NCBI RefSeq assembly: GCF_008120935.1
Contig: NZ_RDBO01000077.1
Coordinates: 1,177,176 to 1,217,773 of the forward strand
DNA length: 40,598 nucleotides
Direction: 5' to 3'
Source: Streptomyces sp. sk2.1
Lineage (GTDB): Bacteria > Actinomycetota > Actinomycetes > Streptomycetales > Streptomycetaceae
Below the pieces are notes generated by a model. The model did no database searches. It was not told the origin of the DNA and saw only the letters and a program-made list of their open reading frames with translations. This document shows positions 30,619 through 39,418 of the stretch, one piece after another. The stretch's first letter is position 1, and every line of letters starts with the position of its first letter. The position numbers and the translations under genes were made by a program.

Positions 30619-31542
30619 TCAGAAGCCGAACTCCTGGGTCCACCAGGGGCCGCCGGAGCCCTGGTGCACGCCGACGCCGAGGGTCTTGTAGTCGCAGTTG
30701 AGGATGTTCGCCCGGTGTCCCGGGCTGTCCATCCAGGCCTCCATCACAGCCTGCGCGTCGGCCTGGCCGCGGGCTATGTTCTCGGCGGCGAGGCCCTTCA
30801 CACCGGCCTTCGACGCCCGGTCCCAGGGGGATCGGCCGTCGGGGTCCGTGTGGTCGAAGAAGCCCCGGGCGGCCATGTCCCGGCTGAAGTCCTGGGCGAG
30901 GGAGGCGAGCGAGGAGCTGGCGGTCAGCGGGCTGCAGCCGACCTTCGAGCGCTCCTGGTTGACCAGCGCGAGCACGGCGGCCTGCGCGGAGGAGGAGGCC
31001 GGGGCCGAGGCCATGGACCTGCGGGCGGCCGGGGTGGAGGCGGAGCTCTTCGGCGCGGCCGACGACTTCCCGGCGGCGGGTGCGGAGCTCCGTGACGCCT
31101 TGGACTCGGCGGCCCCGGCCGACCGGGACGGCTTGGCCTTGTCGTCGGACCGCTCGGACGCGTCCGGCGTCCTGGAGGGGAAGGCGGACGGAGTGGAGGA
31201 CTCCGCCTTCTTCAGACTGTCGGAGCGGTCGATGCCGCGGCTGGACTGGTCGGACGCGGTGCCCCGGCCGGCCGGGGCGGAGGCGGTGCCGCCCCGGGTC
31301 AGCAGGTCCGAGTTCCCCTCCGGGCGCACCCGGTCGGAGGGCCCGCCGCCGATCGTGTAGGTGCCGCCGCCACCGGGCAGCAGACCCGAGCTCATCGCGA
31401 CGGCTCCCACGGCGAGCGCCGCGGAGACGCCGACCATTCCGGTACGGATGGGGCTCGCGGAACGCTTCCTGCGGTGGCCGCGGGGCCGGGTCTCGCCGTT
31501 CCCGGGGGCGGGAACTGCGGCGGAGCGGCTGTGGCGTCCCAT
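30619..31542 (-). CDS. Membrane-anchored CAP/SCP-domain extracellular protein
   Basis: 307 residues. Basic N-terminus with GHRRKRS, one membrane segment at about 34-57, a long Ser/Ala/Lys-rich linker (60-180), then a CAP domain: LALVNQERSKVGCSPLT, FFDHTDPDGRSPWDRA, AAENIARGQ, AWMDSPGHRANILN and VGVHQGSGGPWW. The CAP His/Glu residues are present. Function of bacterial CAP proteins is poorly known; cell-wall or lipid binding has been proposed. ATG 31542 with GGAAGG 9 nt upstream; the longer frame to 31635 lacks an SD. Confidence 0.88.
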   Translation of the reverse strand: MGRHSRSAAVPAPGNGETRPRGHRRKRSASPIRTGMVGVSAALAVGAVAMSSGLLPGGGGTYTIGGGPSDRVRPEGNSDLLTRGGTASAPAGRGTASDQSSRGIDRSDSLKKAESSTPSAFPSRTPDASERSDDKAKPSRSAGAAESKASRSSAPAAGKSSAAPKSSASTPAARRSMASAPASSSAQAAVLALVNQERSKVGCSPLTASSSLASLAQDFSRDMAARGFFDHTDPDGRSPWDRASKAGVKGLAAENIARGQADAQAVMEAWMDSPGHRANILNCDYKTLGVGVHQGSGGPWWTQEFGF

Positions 31543-31675
31543 CTGCTGGGCCCTTCCGAGGATCTGGACGCCGCTTCCGACGTCGACGTGCTTCACCCGA
31601 ACGAGTGAGGTCGTTGCGACGGGACTGTACGCCATGGCCTGTGACCGGGATGTGCTCCGGGGGCAATTGGCCGGT

Positions 31676-31687
31676 TAGCGTTCGGAC
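31676..31687 (+). promoter_or_regulatory. Leaderless promoter of acyP
   Basis: TAGCGT at 31676-31681 lies 6 nt before the ATG at 31688; no SD. Confidence 0.5.
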
Positions 31688-31969
31688 ATGAACGAAGACG
31701 TACGACTCACCGTGTGGGTGCGCGGCCGAGTGCAGCGGGTGGGGTTCCGCTGGTTCACCAGGGCGAACGCGCTGGAGATCGGCGGCCTCACCGGCTTCGC
31801 CCTCAATCTCGACGACGGCAGGGTGCAGGTCGTCGCCGAGGGGCGGCGGGAGAACTGCCACCGCCTGCTGGAGTGGCTGCGTTCGGACGACACACCCGGC
31901 CGCGTGGACGGCGTCACTGAGATATGGGACACCCCGCGCGGTGGTTACGAGGGTTTCGCGATCCGCTGA
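31688..31969 (+). CDS. acyP: Acylphosphatase
   Basis: 93 residues. Hydrolyses acyl phosphates. Signature VRGRVQRVGFRWFTRANA with catalytic Arg, then LNLDDGRVQVVAEG with catalytic Asn, and the GYEGFAIR end. ATG without SD, likely leaderless. Conserved upstream of smc. Confidence 0.93.
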   Translation: MNEDVRLTVWVRGRVQRVGFRWFTRANALEIGGLTGFALNLDDGRVQVVAEGRRENCHRLLEWLRSDDTPGRVDGVTEIWDTPRGGYEGFAIR

Positions 31970-32409
31970 CACGGGCCCGTTCCGGGGCTGCGGACGTCGC
32001 CGTGTTCGGGCCGTGTTCGACCTGTGGCGGGGGGTTGTGTGACCGGGCTCGCATCCCCGCACACATGAAATGACCTGCGGATTGACCGGGTGGTTGCCAA
32101 GTTTCGCTCGGCGTGCCAGGCTGCGGCGGTAAGGATGATCTCCACGCCCTCCAGGGCCCCGCAGGAGAGACGCGCCGCATGATCGTCGAGCCGCGCGCCC
32201 CCGGGATGCCCGTCTCCACGGGGCGTGATCGTGTTGACCGTCAAACTTTTTGGTGAGACTCTGAAATCCCCGCGCACCTCAGCTGTTCGGCAGGGCTGTT
32301 TGGCAGCAGAACAGCAGTGATGACAGATGCACTGCCGAGCACCGCGGGTGCGATTCCCTCACGACCCACACCGCATCGGTCGGTCACTCAGTGTGGAGGA
32401 CCATCCATC
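31970..32409. other. Intergenic region between acyP and the 70-residue gene
   Basis: 440 bp. Contains a 25-codon frame with SD (32179-32256), a -35-like TTGACC at 32233-32238, an inverted repeat GCTGTTC/GAACAGC at 32282-32315, and the strong SD GGAGG at about 32394-32398 of the next gene. 32225-32290 is AT-richer than average and probably holds the promoter. Confidence 0.5.
32179..32256 (+). CDS. Possible 25-residue upstream peptide
   Basis: ATG 32179 has GGAGAG about 9 nt upstream; it reads MIVEPRAPGMPV and ends DRQTFW before TGA at 32254-32256. The SD is good, but the second half has poor third-position GC bias. It could be a leader peptide for the gene at 32410, or chance. Confidence 0.25.
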   Translation: MIVEPRAPGMPVSTGRDRVDRQTFW

Positions 32410-32622
32410 ATGGCAAAGGCGCTTCTCGGTTACGTCGGCGGTTCCGACCCGCGACTCCTCGCCGAGATGCGACGGCTCCAGCAGCGCGTCCAGGACCTCG
32501 AATCCGAGCTCGTACGGATTCAGGGCGAGAACGATGCGCTGAACGCCGCCGCCCAGCACCAAGAGTCGCTGCTCGACAGCATCGACATCGACGTACCTCA
32601 GGCGGAGCCGGCGCTGACCTGA
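32410..32622 (+). CDS. Small conserved coiled-coil protein, unknown function
   Basis: 70 residues: MAKALLGYVGGSDPRLLAEM, then heptad-rich RRLQQRVQDLESELVRIQGEN, and an acidic end (SIDIDVPQAEPALT). The protein is one leucine-zipper-like helix with a conserved Gly-rich head, found in this place before smc in Streptomyces. ATG 32410 has GTGGAGGA 12 nt upstream. The longer frame from 32317 has no SD. An oligomerising adaptor is the most one can infer. Confidence 0.78.
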   Translation: MAKALLGYVGGSDPRLLAEMRRLQQRVQDLESELVRIQGENDALNAAAQHQESLLDSIDIDVPQAEPALT

Positions 32623-32981
32623 CCGATGGCCCCCAGGGGCCGGTCGGGCCGTACGTGTCAGCCGTCCGAGGCCATCACCCGGATCGTCGCCGGATCATCG
32701 GAGATCGCTGCTCTTGATCTGTCACACCCGTGACATGTCCTTGATCCGTCATGCGCAGCCGCAGCAAGGAAACCGCGCACCGGCAACACCGCGCACGCTG
32801 CAACACGAACAAGATTTGCAAGGGGCGCTTCGGCGTCCCTTCTTTCTTTTTCCGCCCGGAACTTTCTTTTCCGTTCGGACCCGCGCGGGGCCCGGCCCCG
32901 GCGTACACCCCTTCCCTTAACGTCTGATGTGCCCTGCACCTTCATCAGCGAAACCGAGAGCGAGAGGTAGAGTCCGGCGGC
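32623..32981. other. Intergenic region before smc with repeats and a terminator
   Basis: 359 bp with no supported gene. It holds a dyad GTCAC-ACCC-GTGAC (32721-32734), a near-direct repeat TTGATCTGTCAC (32714) and TTGATCCGTCAT (32741), a strong intrinsic terminator (32820-32851), pyrimidine-rich DNA, and TTAACGT around 32920 that may be the smc -10. It may carry a short RNA gene. Confidence 0.5.
32820..32851 (+). terminator. Canonical intrinsic terminator with T-tract
   Basis: 9-bp stem AAGGGGCGC / GCGTCCCTT (one G-T) with a TTCG tetraloop, directly followed by CTTTCTTTTT. A U-tract is unusual for this window. It lies 198 bp past the 70-residue gene and 130 bp before smc. Confidence 0.88.
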
Positions 32982-35900
32982 GTGCACCTCAAGGCCCTCA
33001 CCCTGCGTGGTTTCAAGTCGTTCGCCTCCGCCACGACGCTGCGGTTCGAACCCGGCATCACGTGCGTCGTCGGCCCCAACGGGTCGGGCAAGTCCAATGT
33101 GGTGGACGCGCTCTCCTGGGTCATGGGGGAACAGGGGGCCAAGTCCCTGCGCGGCGGAAAGATGGAGGACGTGATCTTCGCCGGCACCACCGGGCGGCCG
33201 CCGCTCGGGCGGGCCGAGGTGTCGCTGACCATCGACAACTCCGACGGCGCGCTGCCCATCGAGTACGCCGAGGTGACGATCACTCGGATCATGTTCCGCA
33301 ACGGCGGCAGCGAGTACCAGATCAACGGCGACACCTGCCGGCTGCTGGACATCCAGGAACTCCTCTCCGACTCGGGCATCGGCCGCGAGATGCACGTCAT
33401 CGTCGGCCAGGGCCAGCTGGACTCCGTGCTCCACGCCGATCCGATGGGCCGCCGCGCGTTCATCGAGGAAGCCGCGGGCGTGCTCAAGCACCGCAAGCGG
33501 AAGGAGAAGGCGCTGCGGAAACTGGACGCGATGGGGGCCAACCTGGCCCGCGTCCAGGACCTGACCGACGAACTGCGGCGACAGCTGAAGCCGCTCGGCC
33601 GGCAGGCGGCCGTGGCGCGCCGGGCCGCCGTGATCCAGGCCGATCTGCGCGACGCCAGGCTGCGGCTGCTCGCCGACGACCTGGTACGGCTGCGCACCGC
33701 GCTGCGCAGCGAGATCGCCGACGAGGCCGCGCTCAAGCAGCGCCGGGAGGCGGCGGAGCGGGAGCTCAGGGCGGCCCTGGCGCGCGAGGCGGAGCTGGAG
33801 GACGAGGTGCGGCGGCTGGCGCCCCGGCTCCAGCGGGCCCAGCAGACCTGGTACGAACTGTCGCAGCTGGCGGAGCGGGTGCGCGGCACGATCTCGCTGG
33901 CCGACGCCCGGGTGAAGAGCGCCACCGCCCCCGCCGTGGAGGAGCGGCGCGGCCGGGACCCGGAGGACATGGAGCGGGAGGCCGCCCGGATCCGCGAGCA
34001 GGAGGCGGAGCTGGAGGCCGCGCTGACGGCGGCGGAACACGCGCTGGAGGACACCGCGGCCCACCGTGCCGAGCTGGAGCGGGACTTGGCGGCCGAGGAG
34101 CGCAGGCTCAAGGACGCGGCCCGCGCCATCGCGGACCGCCGCGAAGGGCTCGCCCGACTGAACGGCCAGGTCAACGCGGCCCGCAGCCGTGCCGGTTCGG
34201 CCCAGGCCGAGATCGACCGGCTGGCCGCCTCCCGGGACGAGGCGCGGGACCGGGCGGTCGCCGCCCAGGAGGAGTACGAACAGCTCAAGGCCGAGGTCGA
34301 GGGCCTGGACGCCGGTGACGCGGAGCTCGCCGAACGGCACGACGCCGCCAAGCGGGAGCTCGCGGAGGCCGAGGCGGCGCTCTCCGCGAGCCGGGAGGCG
34401 GCCTCCGCCGCCGAGCGGGAACGGGCGGCGGTCGCGGCCCGCCACGAGGCGCTGGCGCTCGGCCTGCGGCGCAAGGACGGCACGGGCGCGTTGCTCGGTG
34501 CGCAGGACCGGCTGTCGGGGCTGCTCGGACCGGCCGCGGAACTCCTGACGGTGGAGCCGGGGTACGAGGTCGCCGTGGCGGCGGCCCTGGGCGCGGCGGC
34601 GGACGCGGTCGCGGTGACGGACCCGGCCGCGGCGGCGGAGGCGATCCGGCTGCTGCGCAAGGAGGACGCGGGGCGGGCGGCGCTGCTGCTGGGCGGGGTG
34701 CGCGCCGGGGTTCCCGACCAGGGTGGCGCCCTTGGCACCGGTGCTTCCGACAGCGGCGCCGCCGGGCGGGTGCCCGGGCAGGCCCAGGGGGCGGACGGCC
34801 CGGCCGGGGCCCGTACGGCCGGGCAGGCGGTCGCCGTCGCCGTGGGCGGAGCGCCCGCCGTGGCCGGTCTCGTCCGCGGGCCCGCCGGACTGATGGACGC
34901 CGTCCGCGCGCTGGTGCGGGACATGGCGGTCGTCGACACGCTGGAGGACGCCGAGAAGCTCGTCTCCGTGCACCCGGAGCTGACGGCCGTGACCGCCGAG
35001 GGGGACGTCCTCTCGGCCCGTTTCGCGCACGGGGGCTCCGCCGGGGCGCCGAGCCTGCTCGAAGTACAGGCATCGGTCGACGAGGCCGCCGCCCGGCTGG
35101 AGGAACTGGCCGTCCGGTGCGCGGAGTCGGCCGAGGCGCAGCGGATCGCGGGGGAGCGCCGCAGGGCGGGCGCCGGGCTGGTCGAGGAGATCGGGGAGCG
35201 GCGCCGGGCCGCCGAGCGGGAGAAGTCCGGGGTGGCCCAGCAGCTGGGGCGGCTGGCCGGGCAGGCGCGCGGTGCGGCGGGCGAGGCCGAGCGGATGACC
35301 GCGGCGGCCGCCCGCGCCCAGGAGGCGCTGGAGCGGGCGACGGCGGAGGCCGAGGAGCTGGCCGAGCGACTGCTCGTCGCCGAGGAGACGCCGGTGGAGG
35401 AGGAGCCGGACACCTCCGTGCGCGACCGGCTCGCCGCCGACGGCGCCAACGCCCGCCAGACCGAGATGGAGGCCCGTCTCCAGGTGCGCACCCACGAGGA
35501 GCGGGTCAAGGGCCTCGCGGGCCGTGCGGACTCCCTCGACCGGGGCGCCCGCGCCGAACGGGAGGCCCGCGCCCGCGCCGAGCGGCGCCGCGCCCGGCTG
35601 CGCCATGAGGCCGAGGTCGCCTCCGCCGTCGCGTCCGGCGCCCGTCAGCTGCTCGCCCACGTCGAGGTCTCCGTCGTACGGGCCGAGCGGGAGCGGACCG
35701 CGGCCGAGGCGGCGAAGGCGGAACGGGAACGGGACCTGGCGGCCGGGCGCGAGCGGGGCCGCGACCTCAAGGCCGAGCTGGACAAGCTCACCGACTCCGT
35801 CCACCGCGGCGAGGTGCTCGGCGCCGAGAAGCGGCTGCGGATAGAGCAACTGGAGACGAAGGCGCTGGAGGAGCTGGGCGTCGAACCGGCCGGGCTGGCC

Positions 35901-36650
35901 GCCGAGTACGGCCCCGACCAGCTCGTACCGCCCTCGCCGGCCGCCGAGGGCGAGGAACTGCCGCAGGACCCGGAGCACCCGCGCAACCAGCCGAAGCCGT
36001 TCGTCAGGGCCGAGCAGGAGAAGCGGCTGAAGTCGGCCGAACGGGCGTATCAGCAACTCGGGAAGGTGAATCCGCTCGCCCTGGAGGAGTTCGCCGCCCT
36101 GGAGGAGCGGCACAAGTTCCTCTCCGAACAGCTGGAGGACCTGAAGAAGACCAGGGCCGACCTGATGCAGGTCGTCAAGGAGGTCGACGAGCGGGTCGAG
36201 CAGGTGTTCACGGAGGCGTACCGGGACACGGCCCGGGAGTTCGAGGGCGTGTTCTCGCGGCTCTTCCCGGGCGGTGAGGGGCGGCTCATCCTGACCGACC
36301 CGGAGAACATGCTCGCCACCGGCGTGGACGTCGAGGCCAGGCCGCCCGGCAAGAAGGTCAAGCGGCTCTCGCTGCTCTCCGGCGGCGAACGCTCGCTCAC
36401 GGCCGTGGCGTTGCTGGTCTCGATCTTCAAGGCCCGGCCGAGCCCGTTCTACGTGATGGACGAGGTCGAGGCGGCGCTGGACGACACCAACCTGCAGCGG
36501 CTGATCCGGATCATGGAGGAGCTCCAGGAGAGCTCGCAGCTCATCGTGATCACGCACCAGAAGCGGACGATGGAGGTCGCCGACGCGCTGTACGGCGTCT
36601 CGATGCAGGGCGACGGCGTCTCGAAGGTGATCAGCCAGCGGCTGCGCTGA
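32982..36650 (+). CDS. smc: Chromosome segregation protein SMC (condensin ATPase)
   Basis: 1222 residues. Forms a dimeric ring with ScpAB that organises the chromosome. N-terminal MHLKALTLRGFKSF, Walker A GPNGSGKS at 31-38, coiled coil about 170-500, hinge about 515-680, returning coil to about 1040, ABC signature LLSGGERSLTA near 1130 and Walker B FYVMDEVEAALDD near 1156. The hinge carries a Gly/Ala-rich linker at roughly 573-625 (GTGASDSGAAGRV), making the protein longer than the usual 1180-1190. GTG 32982; its SD (GAGAGG) is somewhat distant. Monocistronic or read through into glcP. Confidence 0.97.
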   Translation: MHLKALTLRGFKSFASATTLRFEPGITCVVGPNGSGKSNVVDALSWVMGEQGAKSLRGGKMEDVIFAGTTGRPPLGRAEVSLTIDNSDGALPIEYAEVTITRIMFRNGGSEYQINGDTCRLLDIQELLSDSGIGREMHVIVGQGQLDSVLHADPMGRRAFIEEAAGVLKHRKRKEKALRKLDAMGANLARVQDLTDELRRQLKPLGRQAAVARRAAVIQADLRDARLRLLADDLVRLRTALRSEIADEAALKQRREAAERELRAALAREAELEDEVRRLAPRLQRAQQTWYELSQLAERVRGTISLADARVKSATAPAVEERRGRDPEDMEREAARIREQEAELEAALTAAEHALEDTAAHRAELERDLAAEERRLKDAARAIADRREGLARLNGQVNAARSRAGSAQAEIDRLAASRDEARDRAVAAQEEYEQLKAEVEGLDAGDAELAERHDAAKRELAEAEAALSASREAASAAERERAAVAARHEALALGLRRKDGTGALLGAQDRLSGLLGPAAELLTVEPGYEVAVAAALGAAADAVAVTDPAAAAEAIRLLRKEDAGRAALLLGGVRAGVPDQGGALGTGASDSGAAGRVPGQAQGADGPAGARTAGQAVAVAVGGAPAVAGLVRGPAGLMDAVRALVRDMAVVDTLEDAEKLVSVHPELTAVTAEGDVLSARFAHGGSAGAPSLLEVQASVDEAAARLEELAVRCAESAEAQRIAGERRRAGAGLVEEIGERRRAAEREKSGVAQQLGRLAGQARGAAGEAERMTAAAARAQEALERATAEAEELAERLLVAEETPVEEEPDTSVRDRLAADGANARQTEMEARLQVRTHEERVKGLAGRADSLDRGARAEREARARAERRRARLRHEAEVASAVASGARQLLAHVEVSVVRAERERTAAEAAKAERERDLAAGRERGRDLKAELDKLTDSVHRGEVLGAEKRLRIEQLETKALEELGVEPAGLAAEYGPDQLVPPSPAAEGEELPQDPEHPRNQPKPFVRAEQEKRLKSAERAYQQLGKVNPLALEEFAALEERHKFLSEQLEDLKKTRADLMQVVKEVDERVEQVFTEAYRDTAREFEGVFSRLFPGGEGRLILTDPENMLATGVDVEARPPGKKVKRLSLLSGGERSLTAVALLVSIFKARPSPFYVMDEVEAALDDTNLQRLIRIMEELQESSQLIVITHQKRTMEVADALYGVSMQGDGVSKVISQRLR

Positions 36651-36855
36651 GCCCTTGCCATTCCTTCAGGACATCGATGAAGGTTTCGGGTACTTCCGGG
36701 GCTTTACGGGTGTGATCCCGGTTTCGGGTTCAAGTCCTGATGGCGGTGCGTCCGTGACATGGCGTCCGAATTCAAGTGGTGGCGGCCGGGAAGTTGTGCG
36801 CCACTTGGAGGATGTTCGCCCCACCTGACGACGCGGCCAGGCATCAGGAGTTCAT
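36651..36855. promoter_or_regulatory. smc-glcP intergenic region
   Basis: Contains CCTTCA/TGAAGG (36663-36683), CCGGG/CCCGG, a tRNA T-arm lookalike (36724-36740) and a hairpin CAAGTGG/CCACTTG (36773-36812). AGGAG at 36846-36850 is the glcP SD. It must hold the smc end and the glcP promoter, but I cannot place them. Confidence 0.4.
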
Positions 36856-38274
36856 GTGACCAACACATCGCAGGGACCGGCGTCCGGAGCCCGAGCGGCC
36901 CACCCGGACCACCTCGGCCATGTCATCTTCATCACCGCGGCCGCCGCGATGGGCGGTTTCCTGTTCGGTTACGACAGCTCCGTCATCAACGGCGCGGTCG
37001 AGGCGATCCGCAGCCGCTACGACATCGGCTCCGGGACGCTCGCCCAGGTCATCGCCATCGCGCTGATCGGCTGCGCGATCGGCGCGGCCACCGCGGGGCG
37101 CATCGCCGACCGCATCGGCCGCATCCGCTGCATGCAGATCGCCTCCCTGCTCTTCACCGTCAGCGCCGTCGGCTCCGCGCTCCCGTTCGCGCTCTGGGAC
37201 CTGGCGATGTGGCGCATCATCGGCGGTTTCGCCATCGGCATGGCCTCGGTGATCGGACCGGCGTACATCGCCGAGGTCTCGCCGCCCGCCTACCGCGGCC
37301 GGCTCGGCTCCTTCCAGCAGGCGGCGATCGTCATCGGCATCGCCATCTCCCAGCTGGTCAACTACGGCATCCTGCAGCTCGCCGACGGCGACCAGCGCGG
37401 CCGGATCGGCGGCCTGGAGGCATGGCAGTGGATGCTCGGTGTGATGGTCGTCCCGGCCCTTCTGTACGGGCTGCTGTCGTTCGCGATCCCCGAGTCGCCG
37501 CGGTTCCTGATCTCGGTCGGCAGGAAGGACCGGGCCCGGCAGATCCTGGAGGAGGTCGAGGGCGGGAACGTCGACCTCGACGCCCGGGTGGCCGAGATCG
37601 AGACCGCCATGCACCGTGAGCACAAGTCCAGGTTCAAGGACCTGCTCGGCGGCGGCTTCGGCTTCCTGCCGATCGTCTGGGTCGGCATCGGGCTCTCGGT
37701 CTTCCAGCAACTCGTCGGCATCAACGTGGCGTTCTACTACTCGGCGACGCTCTGGCAGTCCGTCGGCGTCGACCCGACCGACTCCTTCTTCTACTCGTTC
37801 ACCACCTCCATCATCAACATCGTCGGTACCGTCATCGCGATGGTCCTGGTGGACCGGGTGGGCCGCAAACCACTCGCCCTGGTGGGCTCCACCGGCATGG
37901 CCGTCGCCCTCGCCTGCGAGGCCTGGGCCTTCTCCGCCGACCTGGTCGACGGCAAACTGCCCAGCCCCCAGGGCGCCGTGGCGCTCGTCGCGGCCCATGT
38001 GTTCGTGCTCTTCTTCGCCCTGTCGTGGGGCGTCGTCGTCTGGGTCTTCCTCGGCGAGATGTTCCCCAACCGGATCCGCGCCGCCGCCCTCGGGGTCGCC
38101 GCGTCCGCGCAGTGGCTCGCCAACTGGGCGATCACGGCGAGCTTCCCGAGCCTGTCCGACTGGAACCTCTCGGGTACGTACGTCATCTACGCGTGCTTCG
38201 CCACGCTCTCGATCCCCTTCGTGCTCAAGTTCGTGAAGGAGACCAAGGGCAAGGCGCTGGAGGAGATGGGCTGA
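36856..38274 (+). CDS. glcP: MFS sugar (glucose) permease, GlcP type
   Basis: 472 residues, 12 membrane segments of the sugar-porter family. Marks: GGFLFGYDSSVINGA in helix 1, GRIADRIGRIRCMQ, YIAEVSPPAYRGRLGSFQQ, PESPRFLISVGR, QQLVGINVAFYYSATLW, DRVGRKPLALVG, GEMFPNRIRAAALG and the end KFVKETKGKALEEM. This is the GlcP1 position and type, the major glucose/H+ symporter of S. coelicolor, which also matters for glucose kinase-linked catabolite repression. GTG 36856 after AGGAG. A paralog usually exists elsewhere. Confidence 0.93.
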   Translation: MTNTSQGPASGARAAHPDHLGHVIFITAAAAMGGFLFGYDSSVINGAVEAIRSRYDIGSGTLAQVIAIALIGCAIGAATAGRIADRIGRIRCMQIASLLFTVSAVGSALPFALWDLAMWRIIGGFAIGMASVIGPAYIAEVSPPAYRGRLGSFQQAAIVIGIAISQLVNYGILQLADGDQRGRIGGLEAWQWMLGVMVVPALLYGLLSFAIPESPRFLISVGRKDRARQILEEVEGGNVDLDARVAEIETAMHREHKSRFKDLLGGGFGFLPIVWVGIGLSVFQQLVGINVAFYYSATLWQSVGVDPTDSFFYSFTTSIINIVGTVIAMVLVDRVGRKPLALVGSTGMAVALACEAWAFSADLVDGKLPSPQGAVALVAAHVFVLFFALSWGVVVWVFLGEMFPNRIRAAALGVAASAQWLANWAITASFPSLSDWNLSGTYVIYACFATLSIPFVLKFVKETKGKALEEMG

Positions 38275-38367
38275 TCCTCGCCGACCTCGCCGACCCCGCC
38301 GACCCCGGTGTCCCTGTCACCTCCGCCGTCCCCGCCGGCCCCCGGTGCTCCTCCGGTCCCGCCGGTC

Positions 38368-38401
38368 CGGGGCCGTGCGGGCGTGCGGTCGTACGGCCCC
38401 G
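38368..38401. terminator. Terminator between glcP and the LLM oxidoreductase gene
   Basis: CGGGGCCGT/ACGGCCCCG 9-bp stem with a 16-nt loop between convergent genes. Before it lie short repeats of CGCCGACC. Confidence 0.6.
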
Positions 38402-38405
38402 CCGG

Positions 38406-39371
38406 TCAGCGGGCCACCGCCTCGCAGAACAGCCGCAGGCTCCGCCACCCCTCCTCCACCGGCATCCCGCCGCACAGCGGATGCAGCACCAGGCCCTCCG
38501 CCTCCCCGGCCCACCGGGCGCACTGCTCCGGGGTGACGATCCGGTAGACCCCCTCCTCGCGCAGCTCCGCCACCGTCGTGGCCGCGGAGCGCACGGCCGA
38601 GCGGACGTTCCCGGACTGCCAGGAGGCGTACGCGCGCGCCTCGTGCAGGAAGTGCTCGCCGTACCGCGCCCACGTCCGGTCCGGGTCCTCGGACACGTGC
38701 AGCAGGGGCGTCTCGGCGGCGGGCATCATGCAGAAGCCCTCCGTCCCGAACGCGGCGCGCCGCTCCTCGTAGTACGCCGCCAGCTCCGGCAGGTGCGCGC
38801 TCGGGAAGAACGGCAGCCCGAACCTGGCCGCCCGCCGTGCCGCCGCCCGCGAACTGCCGCCCACCAGCAGCGGCGGATGCGGCCGGGTGTACGGGCGGGG
38901 CGTGACCCGGACCGTGCGGCCCCGGTACGGGAACGGCTCGCCGGTCCACGCCCGCACCAGGGTCTCCAGCAGCTCGTCCTGGAGCCTGCCGCGCCCGGCC
39001 CAGTCGACGCCCGCCCGCTCGTACTCCTCGGGCCGGTAGCCGATTCCCGCCACCGTCACCAGCCGGCCGGCGCTCAGCAGGTCCAGGACCGCGATGTCCT
39101 CGGCCAGCCGCAGCGGGTCGTGCAGCGGTCCGATGGCCGCCGACACGGTGACCGCGATGCGGCGGGTGGCGCCGAGGACCGAGCCGGCGAAGACGAAGGG
39201 GGAGGGCAGCCAGGAGTCGGCGGCCCCGTGGTGCTCCTCGGTCTGCACGGTGTCGATGCCGTGCCCGTCGGCGTACGCGGCCATCTCCAGCGCGGCGCGG
39301 TACCGGGCCGAGAGCGACTCGGGGGTGGCACCGGGAGCGACGAGATTGAACCGGACCACTGTGTAGGTCAT
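38406..39371 (-). CDS. LLM-class flavin/F420-dependent oxidoreductase
   Basis: 321-residue luciferase-like TIM-barrel enzyme using FMN or F420. Family marks: MAAYADGHGIDTVQTEEHHG, SVLGATRRIAVTVSAAIGPL, HDPLRLAEDIAVLDLLSAGR, GIGYRPEEYERAGVDW and PPLLVGGSSRAAARRAARFG. Substrate unknown. The second half is helical and less conserved. ATG at 39369-39371. It lies 58 bp downstream of the NCS1 permease gene on the same strand, with a CTGACG dyad in the gap, so the pair may import and oxidise one compound. Confidence 0.9.
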   Translation of the reverse strand: MTYTVVRFNLVAPGATPESLSARYRAALEMAAYADGHGIDTVQTEEHHGAADSWLPSPFVFAGSVLGATRRIAVTVSAAIGPLHDPLRLAEDIAVLDLLSAGRLVTVAGIGYRPEEYERAGVDWAGRGRLQDELLETLVRAWTGEPFPYRGRTVRVTPRPYTRPHPPLLVGGSSRAAARRAARFGLPFFPSAHLPELAAYYEERRAAFGTEGFCMMPAAETPLLHVSEDPDRTWARYGEHFLHEARAYASWQSGNVRSAVRSAATTVAELREEGVYRIVTPEQCARWAGEAEGLVLHPLCGGMPVEEGWRSLRLFCEAVAR

Positions 39372-39418
39372 GACACTTGCCCCCGTCGTCGGGCGGACTC
39401 GGCGAGGGCGGACATTAG

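Noticed and set aside
36655..36747. Possible tRNA with T-arm TCGGG-TTCAAGT-CCTGA
   Set aside because: Only the T-arm fits. The 3' acceptor TGGCGGT has no proper 5' partner (only a weak TTGCCA), and no anticodon stem forms.
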